From contig NZ_ATZF01000001.1 in NCBI RefSeq assembly GCF_000428065.1, positions 53,822 to 117,821 of the forward strand: a stretch of 64,000 bases of DNA, given 5' to 3'. This document shows positions 1 through 8,357 of this stretch, piece after piece. Under the pieces are notes generated by a model that saw nothing but the letters and a program-made list of their open reading frames with translations, was not told where the DNA came from and did no database searches. A program made the position numbers and the translations under genes. The stretch's first letter is position 1, and each line of letters starts with the position of its first letter. The DNA comes from Shimazuella kribbensis DSM 45090. GTDB taxonomy: Bacteria; Bacillota; Bacilli; Thermoactinomycetales; Thermoactinomycetaceae.

Positions 1-291
1 GTTCAATTAGCGAAGTTCATTCAAGAGGATAAAAAGTTTGATTTTTTCTTTCTTGATGCAGATAAAGTAAATTATCCTACTTATTTAGAACAAGTGATTC
101 AGTTAGCCTTACCTGGTGCTGTAATTGTTTTGGATAATCTCTTATTGGGTGGGAGAGTATTAGATGTGAATGATTCTCACCCAGCACCAACTGCGGTTCG
201 AAAAGTGACCGATCTGTTAGTTAATCATTCACGTCTAGAATCCATATTATTACCCTTAGGGGATGGTGTAGGGGTGGCGATTGTCCGATGA
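1..291 (+). CDS. O-methyltransferase, C-terminal part (partial)
   Basis: The reading frame is already open at base 1, so the gene starts before the window. The visible end contains FDFFFLDADK followed by NYPTYLE, the acidic loop and following helix of class I SAM-dependent O-methyltransferases of the caffeoyl-CoA OMT-like family (YrrM type). The segment AVIVLDNLLLGG and the terminal GDGVGVAIVR also fit that fold's last strands. The methyl acceptor cannot be told. The stop overlaps the next start by four bases (ATGA), so the two genes are probably co-translated. Confidence 0.8.
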   Translation, partial: VQLAKFIQEDKKFDFFFLDADKVNYPTYLEQVIQLALPGAVIVLDNLLLGGRVLDVNDSHPAPTAVRKVTDLLVNHSRLESILLPLGDGVGVAIVR

Positions 292-524
292 ATAAAAACG
301 TTAAGCAAATATTGATAACAATTGGTGGTTATTTCTTTTTATTACTAGGTGTTATTGGATCTATTCTGCCTATTATGCAAGGATGGTTTTTCTTTTTAAT
401 TGGATTAGCTATGTTGTCCAAGACAACTCCTTGGGCGAGAAGATGGCTAAATAAATTACGCCATCGTTTCCCAAAGGTTACTTCTAAAGCGGATCAATGG
501 CTTGCCAAATGGAAGAGAAGTTAA
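288..524 (+). CDS. small membrane protein, PGPGW-like family
   Basis: A 78-residue protein with one long or two short hydrophobic segments at about residues 8-28 and 31-44. They are followed by a basic tail, TTPWARRWLNKLRHRFPK. The GW-FFFLIGLAML-PWARR pattern resembles the PGPGW putative transmembrane family (PF09656), although the PGPG residues are replaced by MQG. The ATGA overlap with the upstream methyltransferase indicates one operon. The biochemical role is unknown. Confidence 0.6.
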   Translation: MNKNVKQILITIGGYFFLLLGVIGSILPIMQGWFFFLIGLAMLSKTTPWARRWLNKLRHRFPKVTSKADQWLAKWKRS

Positions 525-574
525 TATATTGCAAACGTACAATATAAAGGAATAGCGCTGAAAAGGAGAAAAAA

Positions 575-1093
575 ATGCGCATTCAGACAATTCTCAGTAC
601 GGGCTGGTCCGAAGAATACGTTCAAGTACCAGCAGTATTTTTTGAGTTTGGTTGGAATTTATATCTACCACATGGAATGAACTCAGTTGTATTGAGTGTT
701 GTTACTTTTATTTATCAAGGGTACTCCAAATCAGAAATTTTTATGTTCATGGAACAAGAAGCGCAGAGGTTATCCATTGAACCATTTCCATTGGCTGAAG
801 CACAAAAAAAGAGTTTGAATCACAGTCATCATAATCATTTGTATTTGCGTGAACAATGGTGTGAATCTATTCTTATGCGATCTTCCTTGACCTATCCAAC
901 TACAATACAAGATATGATTCAGTTGCTGATTGATATTGGGATCTTAATCGAGATTAGTCTTAGAGATATAATCTATTTAGATCTTATTTTAAAACCTTTT
1001 CCTAGACCAGAAGAGTCCTTGTTACTAACACCTAATGAAAATCGTGAAGCAAGAAGACAGAACGCTTTTTATTGGAATTCAAAAGGGGGATGA
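575..1093 (+). CDS. conserved-looking hypothetical protein, 172 aa
   Basis: The ATG follows a clear AAAAGGAG site. I do not recognise the family. The protein is soluble-looking, with a histidine-rich stretch near residues 83-89 (HSHHNH) and a hydrophobic, probably helical region around residues 112-142. The polar tail ends NENREARRQNAFYWN. It ends 3 bases before msrA, so it is probably in the same transcript, but nothing in it points to methionine sulfoxide chemistry. Confidence 0.6.
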   Translation: MRIQTILSTGWSEEYVQVPAVFFEFGWNLYLPHGMNSVVLSVVTFIYQGYSKSEIFMFMEQEAQRLSIEPFPLAEAQKKSLNHSHHNHLYLREQWCESILMRSSLTYPTTIQDMIQLLIDIGILIEISLRDIIYLDLILKPFPRPEESLLLTPNENREARRQNAFYWNSKGG

Positions 1094-1096
1094 AAA

Positions 1097-1567
1097 ATGG
1101 CAAAAGCTACGTTTGGTGCAGGATGTTTTTGGGGTGTCGAAGAAATTTTTCGGAAAATTCCTGGGGTGACTCACACTACTGTTGGATACACTGGTGGTTC
1201 AAAAGTTAATCCAACTTATGAAGATGTCTGCACAAATCGAACAGGTCATGCAGAAGTTGTAGATATTGACTTCGATCCTGATGAAATCTCTTATCTAGAA
1301 CTATTGAAAGTTTTTTTTGATAACCATAATCCAACAACTTTAAATCAACAAGGCCCTGACATTGGTACACAATATCGTTCTGTCGTTTTTTATCATACCG
1401 AAGATCAAAAGAAGCAAGCCGAACAAATGAAAAATGAGTTGAATCAATCCGGTAAATTTCGTAACTCCATAGTAACTGAAATTACGGTAGCTGATGCGTA
1501 CTATCCTGCAGAGGAGTACCATCAACGTTATTTACAAAAACGAGGCGTTGATTCTTGTCACATCTAG
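1097..1567 (+). CDS. msrA: peptide-methionine (S)-S-oxide reductase
   Basis: MsrA reduces methionine-S-sulfoxide, free or in proteins, using thioredoxin. The catalytic GCFWG motif has its cysteine at residue 10. The Bacillus-type motifs GYTGG, YEDVCTNRTGHAEVV, FFDNHNPTTLNQQGPDIGTQYRS and AEEYHQRYLQK are all present. At 156 residues it is a stand-alone MsrA with no fused MsrB domain. The start follows GGGGGATGAAAA with normal spacing. Two hairpin terminators follow it. Confidence 0.95.
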   Translation: MAKATFGAGCFWGVEEIFRKIPGVTHTTVGYTGGSKVNPTYEDVCTNRTGHAEVVDIDFDPDEISYLELLKVFFDNHNPTTLNQQGPDIGTQYRSVVFYHTEDQKKQAEQMKNELNQSGKFRNSIVTEITVADAYYPAEEYHQRYLQKRGVDSCHI

Positions 1568-1598
1568 GGCGAATGATTTTTCATTTCGCCTTTTTTAG
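1567..1598 (+). terminator. intrinsic terminator after msrA
   Basis: GGCGAA pairs with TTTCGCC across an A/T loop, followed by a run of six T. It lies directly after the msrA stop. Confidence 0.8.
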
Positions 1599-1640
1599 TA
1601 ATCATATCTGTTTAAGATGATTCAGCAGTTATATAAGTTG

Positions 1641-1666
1641 GACTTGCCCAGTAGGCAAGTTTTTCT
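1641..1666 (+). terminator. second hairpin terminator
   Basis: ACTTGCC-CAGTA-GGCAAGT followed by TTTTTC forms a compact terminator about 50 bases after the first. It may back up the first or end a very short transcript from the 1598-1640 interval. Confidence 0.7.
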
Positions 1667-1798
1667 TTTGATAGAGAGGTCAAAATTTTTTTGACTTCAC
1701 ATTTGATTTGTTATCGCCAGGACAATTTTTTAAATTGGAGTGGTGTGGATCTATCTGTTATGATAGGAATTACGATATTTTTTGGGAAGGATATTATC

Positions 1799-2938
1799 AT
1801 GCATTACTTAGATAATAGTGCTACAACGAAACCATTTCCTGAAGTAATACAAAGTATGGCTTGGACAATGGAACATAATTACGCTAATCCAGCTTCCCTG
1901 CACAGACTAGGTTTTAAAGCAGAGAAAGTGGTGGAAGATACACGAAAAATGGTGGCGGATGAATTGCATGCATCTCCATCTGAAGTTATTTTCACTTCAG
2001 GAGGAACAGAGGCGAATAATCTCGCTATCTATGGTGTTGCAAGAGCTTATCAAAATAGAGGAAAACATATTGTTACAACTGCGGTAGAGCATGATTCGGT
2101 TTATGAAGTTTTCCGGAGTTTAGAAAAGGAAGGTTTTTCTGTTACTTATTTGTCTGTAGATGAATCTGGTTTCTTGTCGTTAGATGAGTTAAAATCAGTC
2201 CTTACAAATGAAACCATTCTTGTTTCTATCATGCATGTAAATAATGAAACGGGAGTATTTCAACCTATTTCAGAGATAGGTAAGCTCTTAGTCAATTACC
2301 CTAAGTTGTTTTTTCATGTGGATGCGGTTCAATCTTTTTCAAAGTTAACCATAGATGTACATGCGATGAGTATCGATCTTTTATCTATATCTGCTCATAA
2401 ATTTCATGGACCTAAAGGTATTGGTGCTCTTTTTCTGCGGAAAAATAAACAGATCATGCCTTTGGTGTTAGGTGGAGGGCAAGAACAAGGATTTCGATCC
2501 GGAACAGTTGCTGTACCTCTTATTACTGGAATGGGAAAAGCTCTGGAGCTAACAAAACAGAAGCGAGTATTGTTTATCAAAGACGCAGAACACTGGAAAA
2601 AAGATTTACTTGCTACTATCTTAATGATAGATGGAACGATATTAAATGGAACAGATGGAGTTCCATATATTTTAAATTTTTCCGTTCCAGGAATAAAATC
2701 TGAAGTATTGGTAAGGACATTGGAAGACGAGGGGATTTTTGTATCCAGTAAATCCGCTTGTTCATCAAAAAAAGAAACCCCCAGTCGGGTGCTCCTTGCC
2801 ATGGGTCGAAAAAAAACAGAAGCAATAAGTGGTATACGAATAAGTATGGGAATGCTTACAACATCAACAGATGTGATGGCTTGTGGGCAAGCATTACGAA
2901 ACGTCATACCTACCCTACAACATTGGATAAAGGTGTAG
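1799..2938 (+). CDS. cysteine desulfurase (NifS/IscS class)
   Basis: PLP enzyme that moves sulfur from cysteine to an active-site cysteine persulfide. The longer open frame starts at 1691, but homologues begin MxYLDNSATT, and the ATG at 1799 has a GGGAAGG site upstream, giving 379 residues. The PLP lysine is K201 in SAHKFHGPKG. The catalytic loop is SSKSACSSKKETPS with C321. The thiI gene begins 7 bases downstream. This matches the nifZ-thiI pairing of Bacillus, so the likely sulfur acceptor is ThiI for 4-thiouridine formation in tRNA. Confidence 0.92.
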   Translation: MHYLDNSATTKPFPEVIQSMAWTMEHNYANPASLHRLGFKAEKVVEDTRKMVADELHASPSEVIFTSGGTEANNLAIYGVARAYQNRGKHIVTTAVEHDSVYEVFRSLEKEGFSVTYLSVDESGFLSLDELKSVLTNETILVSIMHVNNETGVFQPISEIGKLLVNYPKLFFHVDAVQSFSKLTIDVHAMSIDLLSISAHKFHGPKGIGALFLRKNKQIMPLVLGGGQEQGFRSGTVAVPLITGMGKALELTKQKRVLFIKDAEHWKKDLLATILMIDGTILNGTDGVPYILNFSVPGIKSEVLVRTLEDEGIFVSSKSACSSKKETPSRVLLAMGRKKTEAISGIRISMGMLTTSTDVMACGQALRNVIPTLQHWIKV

Positions 2939-2945
2939 ATGGTCT

Positions 2946-4118
2946 ATGAATTGGAATGTTATTTTGATTCGTTATGGTGAGCTTTCTTTAAAAGGTAGAA
3001 ATCAAAAATTTTTTGAAGATCGACTTGTTCAAAACATAAGAGAAAAGCTTTATGATTTCGAAGGTGTACGTGTAACAAGAGAGCATGGTAGACTTTTTGT
3101 GGAGCTTGGAGATCAACCGGCTTCTCCAATAATGAATGTGCTTAAAGATATTTTTGGTATTGTTAGTTTTAGTCCAGCTATCCGGATTCCATCGCAAATC
3201 GATGAGATTGAACAAATAGCTGGTCATGTTTTTGCTTCTTATCCAAATGTTTCTACTTTTAAAGTGGAAAGTAGACGCGCAGATAAACGTTTTCCGATTC
3301 GAACGGGTGAGATAAATCCAAGGGTTGGTAAATATATATTGGATCACTTTCCCCATGCGAAAGTAGATGTCCATCATCCTGACCTCGAAATAAAAATTGA
3401 AGTCAGAATCAAAGGTACATATATTTATGGGAAAGAGACTGCTGGTGCAGGTGGACTACCAGTCGGTACAAGTGGAAAAGTGCTTCTTTTGCTTTCGGGT
3501 GGTATCGATAGTCCTGTAGCAGGATATTTGGCATTAAAACGTGGTGTAGAATTACATGCTATTCATTTTCATAGTCATCCATTTACAAGTGAACGGGCCA
3601 AACAAAAAGTTTTGGATCTATCCCAAACGTTGACCCATTTTGGTGGGAAAATACGACTTTATGTTGTTCCTTTTACCAATGTCCAAACGGAAATTCGCAA
3701 ACATTGTTATGAAAATTACAGTATTACCATTATGCGGCGTATGATGTTGCGGATTTCAGAGCAAGTTGCTCAAAAATATGATTTAAAAGCTTTGATAACT
3801 GGTGAATCTTTAGGGCAGGTAGCAAGCCAAACGTTAGAAAGTTTGCAGGCTATCAATGAAGTTACATCGATGCCAATTTTACGTCCATTAATAAGCATGG
3901 ATAAAACCGATATCATGAAAATTGCAAAAAATATTGATACTTATGAAACCTCGATCTTGCCTTATGAAGATTGCTGTACTGTATTTGTACCAGAACAACC
4001 CAAAACAAAACCTGTTATTAAAGTATGCAACCGTGAAGAAAAAAAATTAGATATGGAAGGACTTGTAACGGAGGCTGTTGAAGGGATCGAAGTTATTGAT
4101 TTCCGATTTGATAAATGA
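2946..4118 (+). CDS. thiI: tRNA 4-thiouridine sulfurtransferase ThiI
   Basis: Adenylates U8 of tRNA and accepts sulfur to make 4-thiouridine, and may supply sulfur for thiamine. The order is an N-terminal ferredoxin-like region, a THUMP domain (about residues 60-165) and a PP-loop ATPase with SGGIDSP at 184-190. At 390 residues it lacks the C-terminal rhodanese domain of the E. coli enzyme, as in Bacillus, where a dedicated desulfurase delivers the sulfur. That desulfurase is the adjacent upstream gene. Confidence 0.95.
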   Translation: MNWNVILIRYGELSLKGRNQKFFEDRLVQNIREKLYDFEGVRVTREHGRLFVELGDQPASPIMNVLKDIFGIVSFSPAIRIPSQIDEIEQIAGHVFASYPNVSTFKVESRRADKRFPIRTGEINPRVGKYILDHFPHAKVDVHHPDLEIKIEVRIKGTYIYGKETAGAGGLPVGTSGKVLLLLSGGIDSPVAGYLALKRGVELHAIHFHSHPFTSERAKQKVLDLSQTLTHFGGKIRLYVVPFTNVQTEIRKHCYENYSITIMRRMMLRISEQVAQKYDLKALITGESLGQVASQTLESLQAINEVTSMPILRPLISMDKTDIMKIAKNIDTYETSILPYEDCCTVFVPEQPKTKPVIKVCNREEKKLDMEGLVTEAVEGIEVIDFRFDK

Positions 4119-4154
4119 CGAAAACTACCTGTTATATGAGAAAAAGAGAAGGGA

Positions 4155-4184
4155 AAGCTGTTCCTAAGGACAGCTTTTTTGTTT
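4155..4184 (+). terminator. terminator after thiI
   Basis: AAGCTGTTC and GGACAGCTT pair around CTAA and are followed by a T run, ending the desulfurase-thiI operon. Confidence 0.85.
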
Positions 4185-4272
4185 TCTCACACCACAAACT
4201 TTTATAAGTTATACCCCTTCTCTCTTTTACATAGGTTGTAAAAGAGGACAAACTGGGGAAAGGAAGAAATAG

Positions 4273-4935
4273 ATGGAATCTACATTTTGGATTAGTATGT
4301 TTACCATTGTCCTTTCTGATCTATTATTAAGTGGAGATAATGCCGTTGTCATAGGAATGGCAGCACGCAGGTTACCTAAAGAACAACGTAGGCGAGCAAT
4401 CTTAATTGGTTCGGGAATAGCGGTTATTTTACGTGCGTCCCTAACAACTGTTGCAGCTTACTTGCTCCATATTCCTTTTTTGATGACAGCAGGTGGTTTA
4501 TTGTTGTTCTTTATCGCCGGAAAAATGGTGATTGGAGATAGTCATGACATGACCCATGTTGAAGTTGGCGGAACATTTCGTAGTGCAATTAAAACGATTA
4601 TCGTGGCAGATGTGGTGATGAGTTTGGATAATGTGATGGCGATAGCAGGTGCTGCACACGGCAACGTTTGGTTAGTCTTATTTGGATTAGCGCTTAGTAT
4701 TCCTTTGCTCATGTGGGGAAGTGGATTTGTAGCAAGATTTATTGCCAAATTTCCCTTTATCCTGTATTTGGGAGGTGCAGTATTAGGATATATTGCCGGT
4801 GATCTTGTTGTTCATGACCCATGGGTATTTCAATATGTACAAGATATAGAAATGTTAGAAGTGTTACCATATGCAACTGCAATCTTAATTTTGTTATCTT
4901 CTGTGCCAAAACTCGTTCCATATGTAAAGAAATAA
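4273..4935 (+). CDS. TerC family integral membrane protein
   Basis: A 220-residue polytopic protein with about seven hydrophobic segments. It carries the paired acidic motifs of the TerC/YjbE family, SDLLLSGDNAVVIG near the N terminus and ADVVMSLDNVMAIAG in the middle. Bacillus members have been linked to manganese efflux and metalation of exported proteins. That role is inferred here from family membership. The gene is monocistronic between a terminator upstream and a hairpin downstream. Confidence 0.88.
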   Translation: MESTFWISMFTIVLSDLLLSGDNAVVIGMAARRLPKEQRRRAILIGSGIAVILRASLTTVAAYLLHIPFLMTAGGLLLFFIAGKMVIGDSHDMTHVEVGGTFRSAIKTIIVADVVMSLDNVMAIAGAAHGNVWLVLFGLALSIPLLMWGSGFVARFIAKFPFILYLGGAVLGYIAGDLVVHDPWVFQYVQDIEMLEVLPYATAILILLSSVPKLVPYVKK

Positions 4936-4966
4936 AAGGCGTTTTCCATTATAGGAGACGCCTTTT
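4935..4966 (+). terminator. terminator after the terC-like gene
   Basis: AAAGGCG pairs with CGCCTTTT across a loop of about 17 bases and is followed by T-rich sequence. Confidence 0.75.
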
Positions 4967-4974
4967 CTATATGA

Positions 4975-5050
4975 TGGCTGGGGAAGTAGGACTCGAACCT
5001 ACGAAATCACGGAATCAAAATCCGTTGCCTTGCCACTTGGCTACTCCCCA
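4975..5050 (-). tRNA. tRNA-Gln (TTG)
   Basis: On the minus strand the sequence folds as a full cloverleaf beginning TGGGGAGTAGCC and ending with an encoded CCA. The anticodon loop TTTTGAT gives TTG, and the T arm GTTCGAGTCC is canonical. It stands alone, not in a tRNA array. Confidence 0.96.
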
Positions 5051-5097
5051 TCGCTAAAAATAGTATGGGTTGTCAAATCGATATTTATGCATCATAA

Positions 5098-5128
5098 AAT
5101 CAAATAAAGCTAGCCATTCAGGCTAGCT
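5098..5128 (-). terminator. terminator for the HTH-TPR regulator unit
   Basis: Read on the minus strand, AGCTAGCC-TGAAT-GGCTAGCT is followed by TTATTTGATTTT. It closes the transcript of the regulator and its micro-ORF. Confidence 0.75.
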
Positions 5129-5167
5129 CAGATAATAGCAGGTTTTAAATTTCAACATATTGATTAA

Positions 5168-5206
5168 TTAAGTATGAATTGGCTCGCTGGTTGTTTTCCG
5201 CATCAT
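5168..5206 (-). CDS. 12-residue micro-ORF coupled to the HTH-TPR regulator
   Basis: The peptide is MMRKTTSEPIHT. Its first ATG overlaps the regulator stop codon in the arrangement TGATG, and AGAGGAGGTGATTG, an almost ideal ribosome binding site, lies just upstream inside the regulator gene. A terminator follows about 40 bases later. Regulators of the Rap/NprR/PlcR/AimR kind are typically followed by a short gene for their peptide ligand. This one lacks any hydrophobic export signal, so the role is uncertain. It is too small for ordinary gene callers. Confidence 0.45.
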   Translation of the reverse strand: MMRKTTSEPIHT

Positions 5207-6519
5207 CAATCACCTCCTCTTTGAAGTTGAATACTGACAGATACTAGGCTGTTTACGTAGTTTTGATACTGTTCCATATCCAAATAACATTGGCACTGAC
5301 ACAGCTTGGTGAGTGATTCACGCTCTTGTTTATATAATTTGTGATCTTGAGCAATATGTAGAGCTCTCTGTAGAGAATGAACCGCTTTTTGGGTATGTCC
5401 CAATAGAAGATATAGGTCACCAAGGGCGTTGTATGCTTCATATATGTGATCCATCCGACTTTCATCGGAGGTTTTGACAGCTTCTTGCAGGTGAAATTCT
5501 GCAAGAGTAAAATCTTTCATTTGGATGTAAATAAGTCCCAGTTGCAATCGGATGTAGGTAAACCAATTTTCATAACTGACCCTTGGCTTTAAACGTAGAG
5601 CAGTTTGATAGCAAATAAGCGCTAAAGGAAATTCTTCTTGTTCAAAATATACATCCCCTAGGCTACTCCATAATTGGAAGGATCGGTCATAACTTTGGCT
5701 GATTCTAGCAATTTCAATGCCTATCTCAGCGCTTTGAATTGCTTGAGTGTAGCTTTTGTTTTCGATTAAAGCGTTTACTTCTACATTATAAGGATAGATA
5801 AAACTAAGGCCTGTCTCTTGTGATCCAAGATTGTGTTTGCAGTTTTTTACCATTTCCAAACTTTCTTCTAAGAGATCTTGCCGCAATAAATAAAGAGAAT
5901 GATTAGATAGTAAGATAGCTTTGGTATATTTTCTTGTTCCTTGTTCAACAAAGGAATCAATTCCTCGTTGATTGTAAGCGATGGTTTCGTCATATTTTTT
6001 TTCTTGAAAAAATATTCGAGCGAGTTCACCAAAGCAAGAAGATTTAAGATTCGTTGACTCCCAAACAGCTAAATTTCGATCGATTAACTTTATTGCTTCA
6101 AGCAGGACATTTTTGGCTTTATCATAAAGTTTTTTTTGATAGTGTATTTTACCTCTCAAAAAATTGACCATCGGTTTCACATGAATTTTCTCATGTAACC
6201 CAGATTTTCTTAGTTGTTTTAAACCTTCCTTGGCTCCTACTAAATCAATAATGGTTTCGATCGATTTTAATTGTAAGTGCTCAAGTTGCGCAATTGAATT
6301 TTCCTCTTCCAGCAGCTCTTGCAGTTTTTCCAGGTTATATCCTAATTTTTCTAAATAGTAAAACCGCTTATGCTTACTGACTGTAGGATCACCTCTTTCA
6401 ATTTTACTAATGGTACCTTGAGAAATCTCTTTATCTTCAAAAAATTTCATAGGGAGACCGCGCGATGTTCTTAGTTTACGGACAATTTTGCCGAAGTCTA
6501 GCGAATTATATCGATCCAT
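5206..6519 (-). CDS. XRE-type HTH plus TPR-repeat regulator (RNPP/Rap-like)
   Basis: A 437-residue protein. Residues 8-60 form a Cro/C1-type helix-turn-helix (IVRKLRTSRGLPMKFFEDKE, then ISQGTISKIERGD). The rest is helical TPR-like repeats from about residue 110 to 420, for example FPLALICYQTALRLKPR and AVHSLQRALHIAQDHKLY. This is the architecture of peptide-binding quorum-sensing regulators such as NprR, PlcR and AimR. The start ATG is followed by DRYNSLDFGK. The gene stands alone with its own terminator and is coupled to a downstream micro-ORF. No cognate peptide family can be named from sequence alone. Confidence 0.85.
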   Translation of the reverse strand: MDRYNSLDFGKIVRKLRTSRGLPMKFFEDKEISQGTISKIERGDPTVSKHKRFYYLEKLGYNLEKLQELLEEENSIAQLEHLQLKSIETIIDLVGAKEGLKQLRKSGLHEKIHVKPMVNFLRGKIHYQKKLYDKAKNVLLEAIKLIDRNLAVWESTNLKSSCFGELARIFFQEKKYDETIAYNQRGIDSFVEQGTRKYTKAILLSNHSLYLLRQDLLEESLEMVKNCKHNLGSQETGLSFIYPYNVEVNALIENKSYTQAIQSAEIGIEIARISQSYDRSFQLWSSLGDVYFEQEEFPLALICYQTALRLKPRVSYENWFTYIRLQLGLIYIQMKDFTLAEFHLQEAVKTSDESRMDHIYEAYNALGDLYLLLGHTQKAVHSLQRALHIAQDHKLYKQERESLTKLCQCQCYLDMEQYQNYVNSLVSVSIQLQRGGD

Positions 6520-6821
6520 CTGGTTGATCCCTGCCTATAGATGTTATTTTGTTTGTTCAAAGATTCGATGTCAAATCTTGTTTTCCTTCTTGAAAATCTG
6601 GATTTTTCTGTCATTATTATGAAAAATATTAAAAAGGTCATTTTTCTGGTTTTTTGGTCGAAAAACCGGGAATTATTAGCGATTTTAGAGAAAAAAATAG
6701 ATTTTAATAATCATTGAGTCCAATCTAATTGGGCTTTATACTTAATTATGGGAATGAAAAGATTACGGATGAATTTTGCTATAACTCAAGTTGAAAAATT
6801 ATAATGAGGAGTGTCGTCACT
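6520..6821. other. divergent intergenic region
   Basis: A/T-rich interval of about 300 bases between two divergently transcribed genes, so it should contain promoters for both. A short hairpin CCAAT-CTA-ATTGG lies at about 6720-6733. No gene is seen. Confidence 0.5.
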
Positions 6822-7130
6822 ATGTTGACATTGAGAGTATCAGGAAAAAAAGACCAACTTCAAGCATTTATGAAACATTTTTCAGCACAGCCATATTACA
6901 AAATTATGTTGGATGAAGAGTTAGAAATGGTATCCGTCGAAGAGGAAATGACAACACATTTTGAGTTTTTATCATCGTTACTGAAACCAAGAATTCGTAA
7001 ATCTTTAACGGTGACGCTCACAACGATGGAAGGTAAGGCAATTAACATTGATTTATTAGACGGACAAGTAATCCAAGTAGATGAAGATACCACATGCATC
7101 TATGGAAAAAACTACGACATATTTGCGTAA
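6822..7130 (+). CDS. small hypothetical protein, possibly DUF3970-like
   Basis: An open frame exists from 6804, but its ATG is embedded in the GAGGAGTG ribosome binding site. The ATG at 6822 lies about ten bases after that site and is chosen, giving 102 residues. The N-terminal half (MLTLRVSGKKDQLQAFMKHF) reads like a small beta-alpha domain, and the C-terminal half is strand-rich and acidic. I cannot assign a function. It lies just before the comG operon but is separated from it by a terminator. Confidence 0.6.
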   Translation: MLTLRVSGKKDQLQAFMKHFSAQPYYKIMLDEELEMVSVEEEMTTHFEFLSSLLKPRIRKSLTVTLTTMEGKAINIDLLDGQVIQVDEDTTCIYGKNYDIFA

Positions 7131-7153
7131 TAGGCCGAAAGGGCCTTTTTTAT
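7131..7153 (+). terminator. terminator before comG
   Basis: AGGCC-GAAA-GGGCCT with a long T tract follows the small gene directly. Confidence 0.85.
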
Positions 7154-7256
7154 TTTTGTTTTTTTATACTTTTTTTGGAAATCAAGGAGGTTTAATGTAA
7201 TAAACAGTCGAATTGAAACAGGTATATATGTTCTGTTTTTTCAGAGGTGAAGTATC

Positions 7257-8357
7257 TTGGATGTAATAGCGTTTGTAAATAATTTGTTTAATGAGGCTGT
7301 TGCAAATCGAGCAAGTGATATTCATGTAGAACCAAGTATGGAGGATCTTATTATACGTCAACGTATTGACGGCTATTTAGTTGAAACCTGTCGATTGCCT
7401 CTTCAAGAAGCGAAAGGAATATTATCTCGTTTAAAGATAATGGGCCAACTTGATATCGGAGAAAAAAGACTTCCTCAAGATGGTGCGATGACTATTCAAG
7501 TAGGAGAGAAGTTTTTAGAAGTTCGCTTGGCTACTTTGCCTGTTCTTTATGGAGAAAAAATAGTTCTGCGTCTATTACCAAGTGAGTTAGCAGTTCGAAC
7601 TTTATCTGAACTAGGAATGGAAATAATCGAAGTAGATCGAGTTTCAAAACTTTTACATCGTCAGGGTTTAGTTGCAATTACAGGACCAACAGGTGCTGGA
7701 AAGACCACTACTCTCTATACATTACTTACGCTTTTGGATCATCGTAGGCGAAATATTATCACCTTAGAAGATCCAATAGAAGTGCAGTTAGCAGGAATAA
7801 ATCAAGTTCAAGTACATCATAAAATCGGTTTCACATTTGCAAAAGGTTTAAGAGCCATTCTACGCCAAGACCCAGATGTCATTATGATTGGTGAAATTCG
7901 GGATCAGGAAACAGCAGAGATCGCCATAGAGGCAGCATTGACTGGACATCTTGTACTTACTTCTTTACATACTGCTGACGGATCCAGTGTCATCTCTAGG
8001 CTGATTGATATGGGAATACCTTCCTACTTAGTAGCATCGGCTCTCAGTGGTATCGTGGCTCAACGATTGATGCGTTTGACGTGTGGAAAATGTAAGGGGA
8101 AAGGTTGTTTGCATTGTCGTTCAAGTGGTTATTTCAATCGAACTGGTATTTTTGAAGTTTTGTCTTTGGATGAAACTACTCAGCATTTGATCATGAATCA
8201 TCCTTCAGTAAGTCAAATTAGACAACATTTTCAAAATAAAGGGTTTCGGATGATGGAGCAGTCTTTGCTTCAAAAATACGAACAAGGATTAACGACGATA
8301 GAAGAGCTAAAACGAATGGAGTCGGAGATGATCAAAATTGCACAATTGGAAAAATGA
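7257..8357 (+). CDS. comGA: ComGA, competence pseudopilus assembly ATPase
   Basis: Secretion ATPase of the GspE/PilB superfamily that powers assembly of the DNA-uptake pseudopilus. Walker A is GPTGAGKT at residues 143-150, the Asp and Walker B boxes include TLEDPIE and DPDVIMIGEIRD, and the His box follows (TSLHTADG). A zinc-type CGKCKGKGCLHC cluster lies near residue 275, as in GspE proteins. The start is TTG at 7257, six bases after GAGGTGA. It is the first gene of a seven-gene comG operon; the next gene overlaps its end by 20 bases. No ComK box was identified with confidence. Confidence 0.95.
   Translation: MDVIAFVNNLFNEAVANRASDIHVEPSMEDLIIRQRIDGYLVETCRLPLQEAKGILSRLKIMGQLDIGEKRLPQDGAMTIQVGEKFLEVRLATLPVLYGEKIVLRLLPSELAVRTLSELGMEIIEVDRVSKLLHRQGLVAITGPTGAGKTTTLYTLLTLLDHRRRNIITLEDPIEVQLAGINQVQVHHKIGFTFAKGLRAILRQDPDVIMIGEIRDQETAEIAIEAALTGHLVLTSLHTADGSSVISRLIDMGIPSYLVASALSGIVAQRLMRLTCGKCKGKGCLHCRSSGYFNRTGIFEVLSLDETTQHLIMNHPSVSQIRQHFQNKGFRMMEQSLLQKYEQGLTTIEELKRMESEMIKIAQLEK

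Noticed and set aside
4821-5057. Plus-strand frame ending GEVGLEPTKSRNQNPLPCH
   Set aside because: Overlaps the terC-like gene in another frame and the complement of tRNA-Gln.
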